Shown piece after piece: positions 1 to 6,177 of a stretch of 6,177 bases of DNA (position 1 is the stretch's first letter; each line of letters begins with the position of its first letter). Made by a program: the position numbers and the translations under genes. The notes beneath the pieces were generated by a model, which saw only the letters and a list, made by a program, of their open reading frames with translations, made no database searches and was not told where the DNA came from. Origin of the DNA: an uncultured Slackia sp. (GTDB lineage Bacteria; Actinomycetota; Coriobacteriia; Coriobacteriales; Eggerthellaceae); assembly GCA_900553655.1 (NCBI GenBank), contig USEQ01000086.1, positions 1-6,177 of the forward strand. The letters run 5' to 3'.

Positions 1-922
1 CGCTGAGGGTCGTGGAGAGAATCGCTCCGATCGAAAGGCGCTCGGGGAACGCCACGTAGAACAGAAGCGCTGTGATGCCGAGTCCTTGCGTGAGAATCCA
101 AATGCCGGTGGTCATCATGGAGCGTGGTCGCAATGCGGCGCCGATGATGATGCCGACGGTGACGGCGGTGGTCACGGCCACATATCCAACTCCTGGCAGC
201 GGTGCTCCGCCTTCGACGGATCGGAAGGGCGACCCTTCGATGACGCCCATGGCCAGCGAAAGTGCGACGAGGCTGACCGTCATGGTAAGAAAAAGCCGTG
301 GGGTGTCTGTTTTGGCGCTTTCGAAGCCGAAATAGCCGGTATTGGGGGCTTCGGAAAGGTGCGCAAAAGGATTGCGTTTATGTATGTAGAGAGCCAAGGG
401 GGCTTGCAGAATCGCAAGCGCCCCATGCGTCGGCGGGTGGTACGAGGACGAATGCATACACGATAGGCTGCGCAACGCTGAGCGCACCGAACACCACGAA
501 GACGGCGGTGATAGACGAGGCGGCTTGCACGTGGCGCAGCCATGCGAGGATGGATATCCAGCTGGAAAGGGCGGCTACGGCCAAAAGGCCGGTAGACGTC
601 ACAGGCGCACTGGCCCCGTCGATGGCAATGAATCCAAGCGCCATGACGGAGGCGCTTTGCGCGATGATGGAGATGAAGAAGGCCGCATCGACGGTTTTTT
701 CGGAAAGCGGGCCGCGCGCTCTATACAACATCCCCATGGCAACGAGTGCGGGGTGGCGGCGATGCAGGTTCCCAGTCCGCTGCGCAACGCCCCGGGTCCG
801 TTCGACAGGCCGCTGAATCCCGCCACCATCATTGCGGTGTGGGAGGGGGCGAGGCCTGCGATGACGGGAATGAGCACGACGTAGGTTTTCAGCGAACGAA
901 GCCGCAAAAGCGAAGCGTGCAT
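1..922 (-). pseudogene. Polytopic membrane protein, probable N-terminal sensor half of a LuxR-type regulator; partial, two frame breaks
   Basis: The start ATG (922-920) is preceded on the minus strand by AAGGGGG (929-935) at a 6-base spacing, which favours it over an upstream in-frame Met. The protein begins MHASLLRLRSLKTYVVLIPV. Read through the breaks, about 307 codons are present and they encode at least nine hydrophobic segments, with the gene leaving the window at its left edge. The first frame is good to about 750-753. A +1 C there (rc CCCC to CCCCC) joins it to the frame holding MGMLYRARGPLSEK and four or five more helices. A break at 421-424 (rc GGGG, one G too many) returns to the original frame, which stays open to base 1. 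Without the shift, the first frame stops at 599 and the second at 378. Family knowledge: Eggerthellaceae often have regulators with a many-helix N-terminal domain and a C-terminal LuxR HTH beside molybdoenzyme operons. The HTH would lie outside this window, so regulator is inference; a transporter is the alternative. The frame breaks may be sequencing errors. Confidence 0.6.
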
Positions 923-928
923 GGCACG

Positions 929-935
929 CCCCCTT
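929..935 (-). promoter_or_regulatory. Ribosome binding site of the divergent membrane-protein gene
   Basis: On the minus strand AAGGGGG lies six bases before the ATG at 922-920. This purine-rich site decides the start, because the same frame extends upstream to a Met at 1057 with a non-hydrophobic, unlikely extension. Confidence 0.55.
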
Positions 936-963
936 CGAACATGGTTGCTTTCAGCGGTATGAC

Positions 964-969
964 AGTATA
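964..969 (-). promoter_or_regulatory. Candidate -10 element for the divergent membrane-protein gene
   Basis: The minus strand reads TATACT here, 42 bases upstream of the start codon. There is no recognisable -35 at 16-18 bases further upstream, so if real the promoter may need an activator. This is weak evidence based on a single hexamer. Confidence 0.25.
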
Positions 970-1056
970 TCGGTTGATGTCTTGCTTCTGTTGGATGGAC
1001 GGCCGCATCAAGGGCGTCCTTTGCCCCTATTTTTCCAAAACCCCAGTACGGAAGCA

Positions 1057-1073
1057 TACCATCCTAGGGGGTA
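1057..1073. promoter_or_regulatory. Imperfect palindrome, candidate operator for a LuxR/NarL-type regulator
   Basis: The sequence TACCATCCTAGGGGGTA has inverted half-sites: TACC at 1057-1060 and GGTA at 1070-1073, plus a further symmetric C/G pair inside. Both half-sites begin TACC when read outward in, which resembles the TAC-type heptamers bound by NarL/FixJ-class helix-turn-helix proteins. It sits between the divergent genes, 135 bases upstream of the membrane-protein start and 148 bases upstream of the oxidoreductase start. The rest of the 923-1220 gap shows no gene and no convincing -35/-10 pair for the rightward operon. The function is inference. Confidence 0.3.
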
Positions 1074-1204
1074 AAGCGGAATTTTTCCCGTAAAGAGGGC
1101 ATGCGCACGTGGCCGCGCTTTGGCAATAATGCACTCGCGTCGTGCGATCGGCCGGCATCTTCCGAAGGTCGCAAAGAGACGCTTCTAGGACAGCCGATAA
1201 CGCA

Positions 1205-1212
1205 AGAGGGGG
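1205..1212 (+). promoter_or_regulatory. Ribosome binding site of the oxidoreductase gene
   Basis: AGAGGGGG lies eight bases before the ATG at 1221. It decides the start over the upstream in-frame ATG at 1101, which has no comparable site and would put 40 residues in front of the Tat signal. Confidence 0.7.
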
Positions 1213-1220
1213 ACAGACGT

Positions 1221-3408
1221 ATGCTGGATAGTGCGCTTACGAGGCGCTCGTTTCTCGCAACAGGTGTTGCGGTTGGCGCCGCCGCATTCGGGGGCGTAGG
1301 CGTTGGCGGGTTGCGCGACGAGGCTTTCGCATGGGGCGAAGACCACGTTGTGGAATACGCCGCGACAATCTGCGACGGATGCGGAAACAAATGCGGCATG
1401 GGGGCATGGACGCAGGATGGCGAGCTATGGCGCTTCATGGGTCTTGAAGGCCATCCGTTCGCTCGCGGTCATCTGTGCGTGCGCGGTTTGGGATACACCG
1501 CGTCTGCATATCCCGAAGACCGCTTGACTACGCCGCTCAAAAACGACGGCCAGGGCAATTTCGTTGCCGTGTCGTGGGACGAGGCCATTGCCGATATTGC
1601 ATCGCGGATCAAAGAGACCGACCCTGCACGTGTTGCGCTGTTTCAAGACGCCCGTGCGACCGACCAGTATTACGCGCAGCGTTTCATGAATGCGCTGGGT
1701 TCGGCGAATTACTGCACCGACACCGTATTGACCGATATGGATATCCTCACGGGCATAACCAATATTTTGGGTGTGTATCCTGCGCCGCATGCCGAAGGAT
1801 CGAAGTACATCGTGCTTTTGGACAAGAGCTACTACGAGGGCGTTCGTCCGGCCGAGACCGAAGAGGTCATCCATGTGCGCGAAAACGGGGGCAAAGTAGT
1901 GGCGGTTGATCCTCGTCTGCCGAGCGTCGGAACGCTGGCTGACGAATGGGTGTGCATTCGTCCTGGTTATGAGTTGGCGTTTCTGCTGGGCGTCATGGGG
2001 CATTTGTTGAACAACGACCTCTACGACAAGGCCTTCGTCGAAGCCAACGGCAATGGGTTCGACGACTTCGCCAAGAGCGTGCGCGGCTACGATGCGGCAT
2101 GGACAAGCGAGAAGACGGGCATTCCAGAGGCCAAAATCGTCGAAATCGTCGAAGACTTGGCGGCTGCGGCTCCTCATTGCTATGTGGATATGCAGTGGGC
2201 CGGCACGGTGGGCAGCGGCTATCGCAACAGCGCCGAAACCGTACGCTGCATGCTCTTGCTCAATGCATTGCTCGGCAACTTCAACCAGGAGGGTGGCTGG
2301 GTGTTCCCCCCCCCTCAGTCCGTGGGTCGACGACAGCGCGTTCGATCTTTCGGTGTTTAAGCCGGTGGGCTATCCTCAGAACTATGCAATCGGCGCGGGC
2401 ATGCATCCGCTTGCTTATATGTATGCAAACGACTGCCAGGCCGCTTTGACCGCCGCTGCAGAAGGCGCGTTGGATGTGGCGCTGTTCTTCGGCAGCAACC
2501 CGCTCGCCGATTACCCGCAGGCGGCGATGGCTGCCGAGGACGCGGCGAGCATCGGCTTCAAAGTGGTTGTGGACTGCTTCATGACCGAAACTGCCAAGGT
2601 GGCCGATTACGTACTGCCCGACGTGAGCTATCTCGAACGTCGCGGCATTGTGGGAACGGCTACTGCGCCGATGACCGTGGCTACGCTGCGCAACCCCGTG
2701 ATCGAGCAGGTGCATCCTGAAACCAAGCCGACGTATCAGATCGTCGTCGACTTGGCCGAGGCATGCGGCCTGGGCGAGTGCTTCGCCTTTACGCTCGACC
2801 AGCTTAATGAGACCTACTGTGCGGCGTATGGCGTTTCCTACGATACGTTGAAATCCGACGGCTTGGCGCCGATCCCTGGCTGCGAGCTCGAGTTCGGCAG
2901 CGTGCCTATGTTCACCACGAAATCGGGCAAGATCGAGTTCTCCTGCGAAGCTTACGCTGTGGGCGAGATGAAGGCTGTGCCCACGTGGATTGAGCCCGCC
3001 GTGACGCCTGCCGACGGATCGCTGCGCCTGATCACGGGCGATCAGATTTTTCAGAGCAAGACTTACACTACGGCAAGCGACAAGCTTACCCAGCTTGCGA
3101 AGGACTACGAGGCCGACCGCGTATGGATTTCCTCCGCCCGTGCCGCCGAGCTCGGTATTGCCGACGGCGATGTGGTCGAACTGTCCAACGACAACGGATC
3201 TGTGCAGGTGAAGGCTCGCGTGACCGGGCGCATCCACCCCGATGCGGTCTATCTGCCGCCGCATTACGGCTGCGCTTCGGAAGAAATCCGCGTGGCGTTT
3301 GGGTTCGGGGCGTCGCATAAGGCGCTTGTGACGCGCCAGGCCGAGCCCGAATCGGGCGCCGGAATGCTGCAGGAAGTCCTCGTGAACGTGAAGAAGGTAG
3401 GTGCCTAA
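1221..3408 (+). pseudogene. Tat-exported molybdopterin (DMSO reductase family) oxidoreductase catalytic subunit, frame-disrupted
   Basis: Catalytic subunit of a Mo/W-bisPGD respiratory enzyme, probably a reductase of unknown substrate acting outside the membrane. If the C9 tract at 2306-2314 is read as C8, the protein is 728 residues, normal for the PsrA/PhsA-like size class. As written, the first frame ends after 379 codons (stop 2358-2360). Visible features: twin-arginine signal TRRSFLA (residues 7-13) followed by a hydrophobic stretch and AFA at 35-37; a 4Fe-4S site C51-x2-C54-x3-C58-x27-C86; a GYRNSAETVRCMLLLNALLG segment at about 333-352 before the break; after it FFGSNPLADYP from 422, DCFMTETAKVADYVLP at 451-466, and a C-terminal dinucleotide-binding domain from about 600. 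No Cys sits at the usual Mo-ligand position; D172 is nearest. The stop overlaps the next ATG (TAATG). Catechol dehydroxylase-like or chalcogen/sulfur-compound reductase roles are possible but unproven. Family call is firm; functionality is not. Confidence 0.9.
2306..2314 (+). repeat. C9 homopolymer tract at the frame break in the oxidoreductase gene
   Basis: Nine consecutive C lie at codons 362-365 of the oxidoreductase. With eight C the frame reads GWVFPPLSPWVDDSAF and continues to the normal C-terminus. With nine, translation runs into a stop at 2358-2360. It is the longest homopolymer in the window. Such tracts are prone both to sequencing indels and to slipped-strand replication. Confidence 0.9.
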
Positions 3409-3947
3409 TGGCTCGTTACGGAATGCTCATCGACACGACGAAGTGCATTGGATGCTGCGCATGCCGTGTCGCATGCCAGAATCAGAATCACTTGCCCGCC
3501 GATGTCTCTCTGATTGATTTCCACGAATTCGAGCGCGGTTTTCATCCGTGCGTGCGCGTGGAAACCGTGCCTACCCAGTGTATGCACTGCGAAGACGCGC
3601 CGTGTCAGTCGGTATGCCCGACGGCGGCTACCTACACCGATCCCGACGGCATCGTGCGCATCGACCCTGAAAAGTGCATCGGCTGCAAGTACTGCATGGC
3701 CGCCTGCCCGTATCAGGCTCGCGTGGTGGACCATCGAACGGGAGTGTTTGACAAGTGCCGTTTCTGCACGTTGTACGCGCCGCTTGAAGAAGGCATGTCC
3801 ACGTGCCTGACGGCGTGCCCTGCCGGCGTGCGTCTTTTCGGCGATTTGGATGATCCTGAGTCCGAGATTTCCAGGCGTATCGTCGAAACCAACGCCCAGC
3901 CTATTGCTGGCGATCTGACCAAATCCAAAATCTACTACGTGAGGTGA
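3408..3947 (+). CDS. Four-cluster 4Fe-4S ferredoxin subunit (DmsB/NrfC/PsrB-like)
   Basis: Electron-transfer subunit that links the membrane anchor to the molybdopterin subunit. The 179 residues hold sixteen cysteines in four sets, enough for four 4Fe-4S clusters: C13/C16/C19/C23, C58/C61/C66/C70, C90/C93/C96/C100 and C117/C120/C133/C137. The interlaced order and length match the DmsB/NrfC/PsrB/PhsB family (about 180-200 residues). There is no signal peptide, as expected for a subunit carried out with its Tat-exported partner. The ATG overlaps the stop of the catalytic subunit by one base (TAATG), so the two are probably translationally coupled; AAGAAGG (3391-3397) is the likely ribosome site. 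All cluster cysteines are intact, in contrast to the broken upstream gene. The partner specificity cannot be read from the sequence. Confidence 0.95.
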   Translation: MARYGMLIDTTKCIGCCACRVACQNQNHLPADVSLIDFHEFERGFHPCVRVETVPTQCMHCEDAPCQSVCPTAATYTDPDGIVRIDPEKCIGCKYCMAACPYQARVVDHRTGVFDKCRFCTLYAPLEEGMSTCLTACPAGVRLFGDLDDPESEISRRIVETNAQPIAGDLTKSKIYYVR

Positions 3948-3953
3948 TGAAGG

Positions 3954-4838
3954 ATGTCTATCGAACCTGTATGGGGTGCGCCCATTGTGTGGTACCTGTT
4001 TCTTGCAGGACTAGGTGCGGGTGCTTACATCACGTCGGCGTTCTTGCGTTGGCGTCACCCGGAGGCGCACGGTATGCGTCGCGCAGGCCATGTCATCGCG
4101 CCTATCGTGGTTGCAATTGGTCTGATGCTCTTGATGGTGGACGCCGAGGCCGGTTTGCATAACCCTCTTCGCTTCGCGCTCTTGCTGGGCAATTTCGGCT
4201 CGGTCATGACATGGGGCGTCGTGTTCTTGAGCGTGTTCATGGTGATCGCGTTGGTGACAGCGGCGCTTGATTTCCTGAAGAGGAAGGTGCCCGGCTGGCT
4301 CGAGTTAGCAGGTGGCATTATGGCCTTGTGCGTCGCCGCTTATACCGGCGCTCTTTTGGGCGTGTGCCAGACGTATCCTCTGTGGAACAATGCGCTGTTG
4401 CCCGTGCTTTTCACGGTGTCGGCGCTTTCGGCGGGTGCCGCCTCTGTCCTGCTGGTTGCCGTGGTTCGTCATGCCGACGAGTTCAACAAGGCGGGAGTGC
4501 TGAAGAAATTCCATTTCTGCTTGCCGATTATCGAAATGCTGCTGGTTGCTTCGCTGTGCTTTATAACGGCGTTCGACTCCACTGCCGGCTTCGAGTCGGT
4601 CATGAGCCTGGTTGCGGGCGAGTGGGCCGTCTGGTTCTGGCTGGGTCTGGTGTTCGTGGGCTTGATTCTTCCTACGGTGCTTGAGACCTGGCTGCTCTTC
4701 TTCTCTTCGAAGGAGTTCGAGGAGAGCCGCAAGGCGCACTGGATCAGCTTCGCGTCCGATGCCGGCGTGCTCATCGGTGGCTTCATGCTGCGTTATTTGG
4801 TGGTGATGGCCGCTGTGCCGCTGACTTTTGTAATGTAG
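3954..4838 (+). CDS. nrfD: NrfD/PsrC-type polytopic membrane anchor, quinol-interacting subunit
   Basis: Membrane subunit that exchanges electrons between the quinone pool and the ferredoxin subunit. The 294 residues show eight hydrophobic segments, at about 10-31, 44-63, 81-108, 116-138, 148-171, 187-207, 224-250 and 264-288, the usual topology of NrfD-family anchors. Family-like stretches are LAGLGAGAY (17-25), DAEAGLHNPLR (63-73) followed by GSVMTWGV (82-89), and YTGALLG with PLWNNALLP (130-150). The ATG at 3954 is preceded by GAGG (3941-3944) inside the end of the ferredoxin gene, leaving six bases between the genes. An ATG at 3944 is in another frame and gives no hydrophobic protein. The gene closes the operon, followed by a terminator. 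No chaperone of the TorD/DmsD type follows it. The symbol denotes the family, not a role in nitrite reduction. Confidence 0.92.
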   Translation: MSIEPVWGAPIVWYLFLAGLGAGAYITSAFLRWRHPEAHGMRRAGHVIAPIVVAIGLMLLMVDAEAGLHNPLRFALLLGNFGSVMTWGVVFLSVFMVIALVTAALDFLKRKVPGWLELAGGIMALCVAAYTGALLGVCQTYPLWNNALLPVLFTVSALSAGAASVLLVAVVRHADEFNKAGVLKKFHFCLPIIEMLLVASLCFITAFDSTAGFESVMSLVAGEWAVWFWLGLVFVGLILPTVLETWLLFFSSKEFEESRKAHWISFASDAGVLIGGFMLRYLVVMAAVPLTFVM

Positions 4839-4853
4839 CGGGTCGAGCGGCAG

Positions 4854-4871
4854 CCTGTCGGGAAAAACAGG
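4854..4871 (+). other. Small hairpin after the NrfD gene
   Basis: CCTGT (4854-4858) and ACAGG (4867-4871) can pair around an eight-base loop. The stem is short and has no T run, so it is unlikely to terminate alone. It may stabilise the end of the message just before the main terminator. Confidence 0.25.
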
Positions 4872-4889
4872 ATTGACGCTTCGGCGCTG

Positions 4890-4920
4890 AAGAGACCGGG
4901 TTTGAACTCCCGGTCTCTTT
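4890..4920 (+). terminator. Rho-independent terminator of the oxidoreductase operon
   Basis: AAGAGACCGGG (4890-4900) pairs perfectly with CCCGGTCTCTT (4909-4919) across the eight-base loop TTTGAACT. This 11-bp, GC-rich stem lies 52 bases after the NrfD stop. The T run after it is short (three T from 4918), but the A run at the 5' side is also short, so termination in the plus direction is favoured by position. No other gene ends here on the minus strand. Confidence 0.8.
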
Positions 4921-5012
4921 GCATATGCTCGTCGGTTTGACGGGGTCGGGTTTGCGTCTGTGCGCGCCTCGTGCTTTCCGAGGGTTTCGCGCTCCTTCGG
5001 GGCATATCGGAG

Positions 5013-5037
5013 GCGTGGCCGAGAACCATTGCCACGC
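5013..5037. repeat. Inverted repeat upstream of the rplM promoter
   Basis: GCGTGGC (5013-5019) is the exact reverse complement of GCCACGC (5031-5037), with an 11-base loop. It lies in the 4921-5105 gap, where I see no gene. Its role is unknown; a transcript reading through the upstream terminator would fold here. Confidence 0.45.
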
Positions 5038-5042
5038 GTTTA

Positions 5043-5074
5043 CGGTTTCTAAAAGAAACCGCATGTCATATGCG
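5043..5074. repeat. Two adjoining, mutually exclusive inverted repeats upstream of the rplM promoter
   Basis: CGGTTTCT (5043-5050) pairs with AGAAACCG (5054-5061) over a three-base loop. CGCAT (5060-5064) pairs with ATGCG (5070-5074) over a five-base loop. The two share bases 5060-5061, so they cannot both form fully. They lie 32 bases before the -35 element, a place where a DNA-binding protein could act. Function not known. Confidence 0.45.
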
Positions 5075-5105
5075 GAAAATGCACACATTTTTTCGTTAAT
5101 TTTTA

Positions 5106-5134
5106 TTGACGGGACGTTGGGTCATTTTTATACT
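5106..5134 (+). promoter_or_regulatory. Sigma-70-type promoter of rplM-rpsI
   Basis: TTGACG (5106-5111) and TATACT (5129-5134) are separated by exactly 17 bases, five of six matches to consensus in each box. The flanks are AT-rich. The expected start of transcription is around 5141, giving a leader of about 150 bases to the GTG of rplM. This is the clearest promoter in the window and fits a highly expressed ribosomal operon. Confidence 0.8.
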
Positions 5135-5140
5135 GAAAAA

Positions 5141-5292
5141 GTTCGCTTTCAAAAGCCCCGTACTTGCTGCGCAAAAACAGGGCACAGCGCTTAAGGAAGT
5201 CCAGATCCGGTGGCGTTGGTTTGGCGTAGGAACCCGAACAGTCTTGTTGCCAGCACTTTTGAACTAGAACAAAGATTCTATTGGAGGATACA
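5141..5292 (+). promoter_or_regulatory. Structured 5' leader of the rplM-rpsI message, possible autoregulatory site
   Basis: About 150 bases lie between the predicted transcription start and the rplM start, with no supported ORF. Possible pairings are GCCC (5155-5158) with GGGC (5180-5183), TGGC (5211-5214) with GCCA (5249-5252), and GGTT (5218-5221) with AACC (5231-5234) nested inside the second. L13-mediated control through the rplM leader is known in other bacteria. I cannot match this leader to a known RNA family by eye, so autoregulation is inference. Confidence 0.35.
5283..5287 (+). promoter_or_regulatory. Ribosome binding site that sets the GTG start of rplM
   Basis: GGAGG lies five bases before the GTG at 5293. 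The in-frame TTG at 5281 overlaps this site and therefore cannot be the start it serves. Confidence 0.85.
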
Positions 5293-5730
5293 GTGAAGAC
5301 GTATTACGCAAAGCCGCTTGAGGTTGAGCGCGAGTGGGTCGTTATCGACGCCACCGACCAGGTTCTGGGTCGTGTTGCCGCTAAGGCTGCCCATATTCTC
5401 AAGGGCAAGCACAAGCCGCAGTACACTCCCCATGTTGACACCGGCGACTTCGTCATCATCGTGAATGCTGACAAGATCCGCATGACGGGCACCAAGGCTA
5501 CCAGCAAGGAATACTACCGTCACTCCGGTTTCCCCGGCGGCTTGAAGATGGAGACCTTCGCTGAGGCTATGCAGAAGCATCCCGAGCGCGTTATCGAGCA
5601 TGCTGTCAAGGGTATGCTCCCCAAGAACACGCTTGGCCGCAAGCAGGGCAAGAAGCTGAAGGTGTACGTCGGTCCTGAGCATCCGCATGCAGCTCAGAAG
5701 CCTCGTGAGATCAAGATGGAGGAGAACTAA
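5293..5730 (+). CDS. rplM: 50S ribosomal protein L13
   Basis: Component of the large ribosomal subunit. From the GTG start the protein is 145 residues, close to the 142 of E. coli L13, and begins [20 protein letters not shown]. Recognisable L13 features are [19 protein letters not shown] (about residues 24-42), the [18 protein letters not shown] block (about 45-62), [12 protein letters not shown] (about 75-86) and [14 protein letters not shown] (about 105-118). The start is fixed by GGAGG at 5283-5287. The stop at 5728-5730 is followed two bases later by rpsI, the standard bacterial gene order. The gene has its own promoter and leader, separate from the upstream respiratory operon. It is intact and normal. 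Confidence 0.98.
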   Translation: MKTYYAKPLEVEREWVVIDATDQVLGRVAAKAAHILKGKHKPQYTPHVDTGDFVIIVNADKIRMTGTKATSKEYYRHSGFPGGLKMETFAEAMQKHPERVIEHAVKGMLPKNTLGRKQGKKLKVYVGPEHPHAAQKPREIKMEEN

Positions 5731-5732
5731 CA

Positions 5733-6125
<393 letters not shown>

Positions 6126-6177
6126 GATCGCGCTGTCGAGCAGCACGTTTTCTGCAAGCCCGCTTCCCTTCGCTGGG

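Noticed and set aside
1101..1220. Upstream in-frame ATG adding 40 residues to the oxidoreductase
   Set aside because: No ribosome site before it, and the twin-arginine signal needs to be near the N-terminus. The ATG at 1221 has AGAGGGGG at good spacing.
1425..2177. 250-codon open frame on the minus strand
   Set aside because: Antisense to the same gene, no recognisable motif, and the plus strand carries clear family motifs here.
2306..2314. Programmed ribosomal frameshifting at the C9 tract
   Set aside because: The tract could slip, but there is no evident downstream stimulatory structure or upstream Shine-Dalgarno-like stimulator, and known family members are made from one frame. Replication slippage or sequencing error explains it more simply.
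2281..3318. 345-codon open frame on the minus strand
   Set aside because: Lies wholly antisense to the oxidoreductase coding region. The composition is Arg/His-rich with no domain or ribosome site, typical of a GC-rich antisense shadow.
4896..4913. Stem-loop resembling a tRNA T arm (CCGGG, loop TTTGAACT, CCCGG)
   Set aside because: The loop has eight bases instead of seven, the TTCGAAT pattern is not met, and the stem extends to 11 bp, which fits a terminator.
5009..5030. Bases resembling the 5' end of a serine tRNA (GGAGGCGTGGCCGAG)
   Set aside because: The following bases do not give D, anticodon or T arms or a closing acceptor strand. The similarity may be chance; no integrase or direct repeat is visible to suggest an attachment-site remnant.
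4919..5194. 91-codon open frame after the terminator
   Set aside because: Starts inside the terminator region, crosses the hairpins and the rplM promoter, has no ribosome site and shows no protein-like pattern.

Overview
The window looks like a chromosomal segment of a moderately GC-rich anaerobe. The best guess is the Coriobacteriia/Eggerthellaceae group of Actinobacteria (relatives of Eggerthella, Slackia, Gordonibacter). This rests on the combination of a Tat-exported molybdopterin oxidoreductase, a four-cluster ferredoxin and an NrfD anchor lying divergently from a polytopic membrane protein of the kind that often carries a C-terminal LuxR helix-turn-helix in that group. The assignment is inference; no 16S or other decisive marker is present.

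Layout. Bases 1-922 (minus strand) encode the N-terminal, membrane-embedded part of a large protein that runs off the left edge. Its reading frame is broken twice, at about 750-753 and 421-424, and the second break restores the original frame. Bases 923-1220 are a divergent intergenic region with a candidate palindromic operator. Bases 1221-4838 (plus strand) form a tight three-gene operon: a molybdopterin catalytic subunit (frame broken by one extra C in a C9 tract at 2306-2314), an iron-sulfur electron-transfer subunit and an eight-helix NrfD-type quinol-interacting anchor. A strong hairpin terminator follows at 4890-4920. Bases 4921-5292 contain several hairpins, a near-consensus sigma-70-type promoter (5106-5134) and a roughly 150-nt leader. 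Bases 5293-6125 are the ribosomal protein pair rplM-rpsI. The last 52 bases hold no clear feature.

How the genes work together. NrfD in the membrane would exchange electrons with the quinone pool, the four-cluster ferredoxin would pass them on, and the Mo-bisPGD subunit outside the membrane would use them, most likely to reduce an unidentified substrate during anaerobic respiration. The divergent membrane protein is plausibly the operon's own sensor/regulator. The substrate cannot be read from the sequence, and the expected metal-ligand position does not show the Cys of the PsrA/PhsA group.

The main puzzle is that all three frame breaks in 6 kb fall in C/G homopolymer runs, while the ribosomal genes, the ferredoxin and the anchor are intact. 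Sequencing error, early gene decay and, for the C9 tract, slipped-strand on/off switching are all open. I do not see a clearly novel system; the uncharacterised reductase plus its membrane regulator is the closest candidate.
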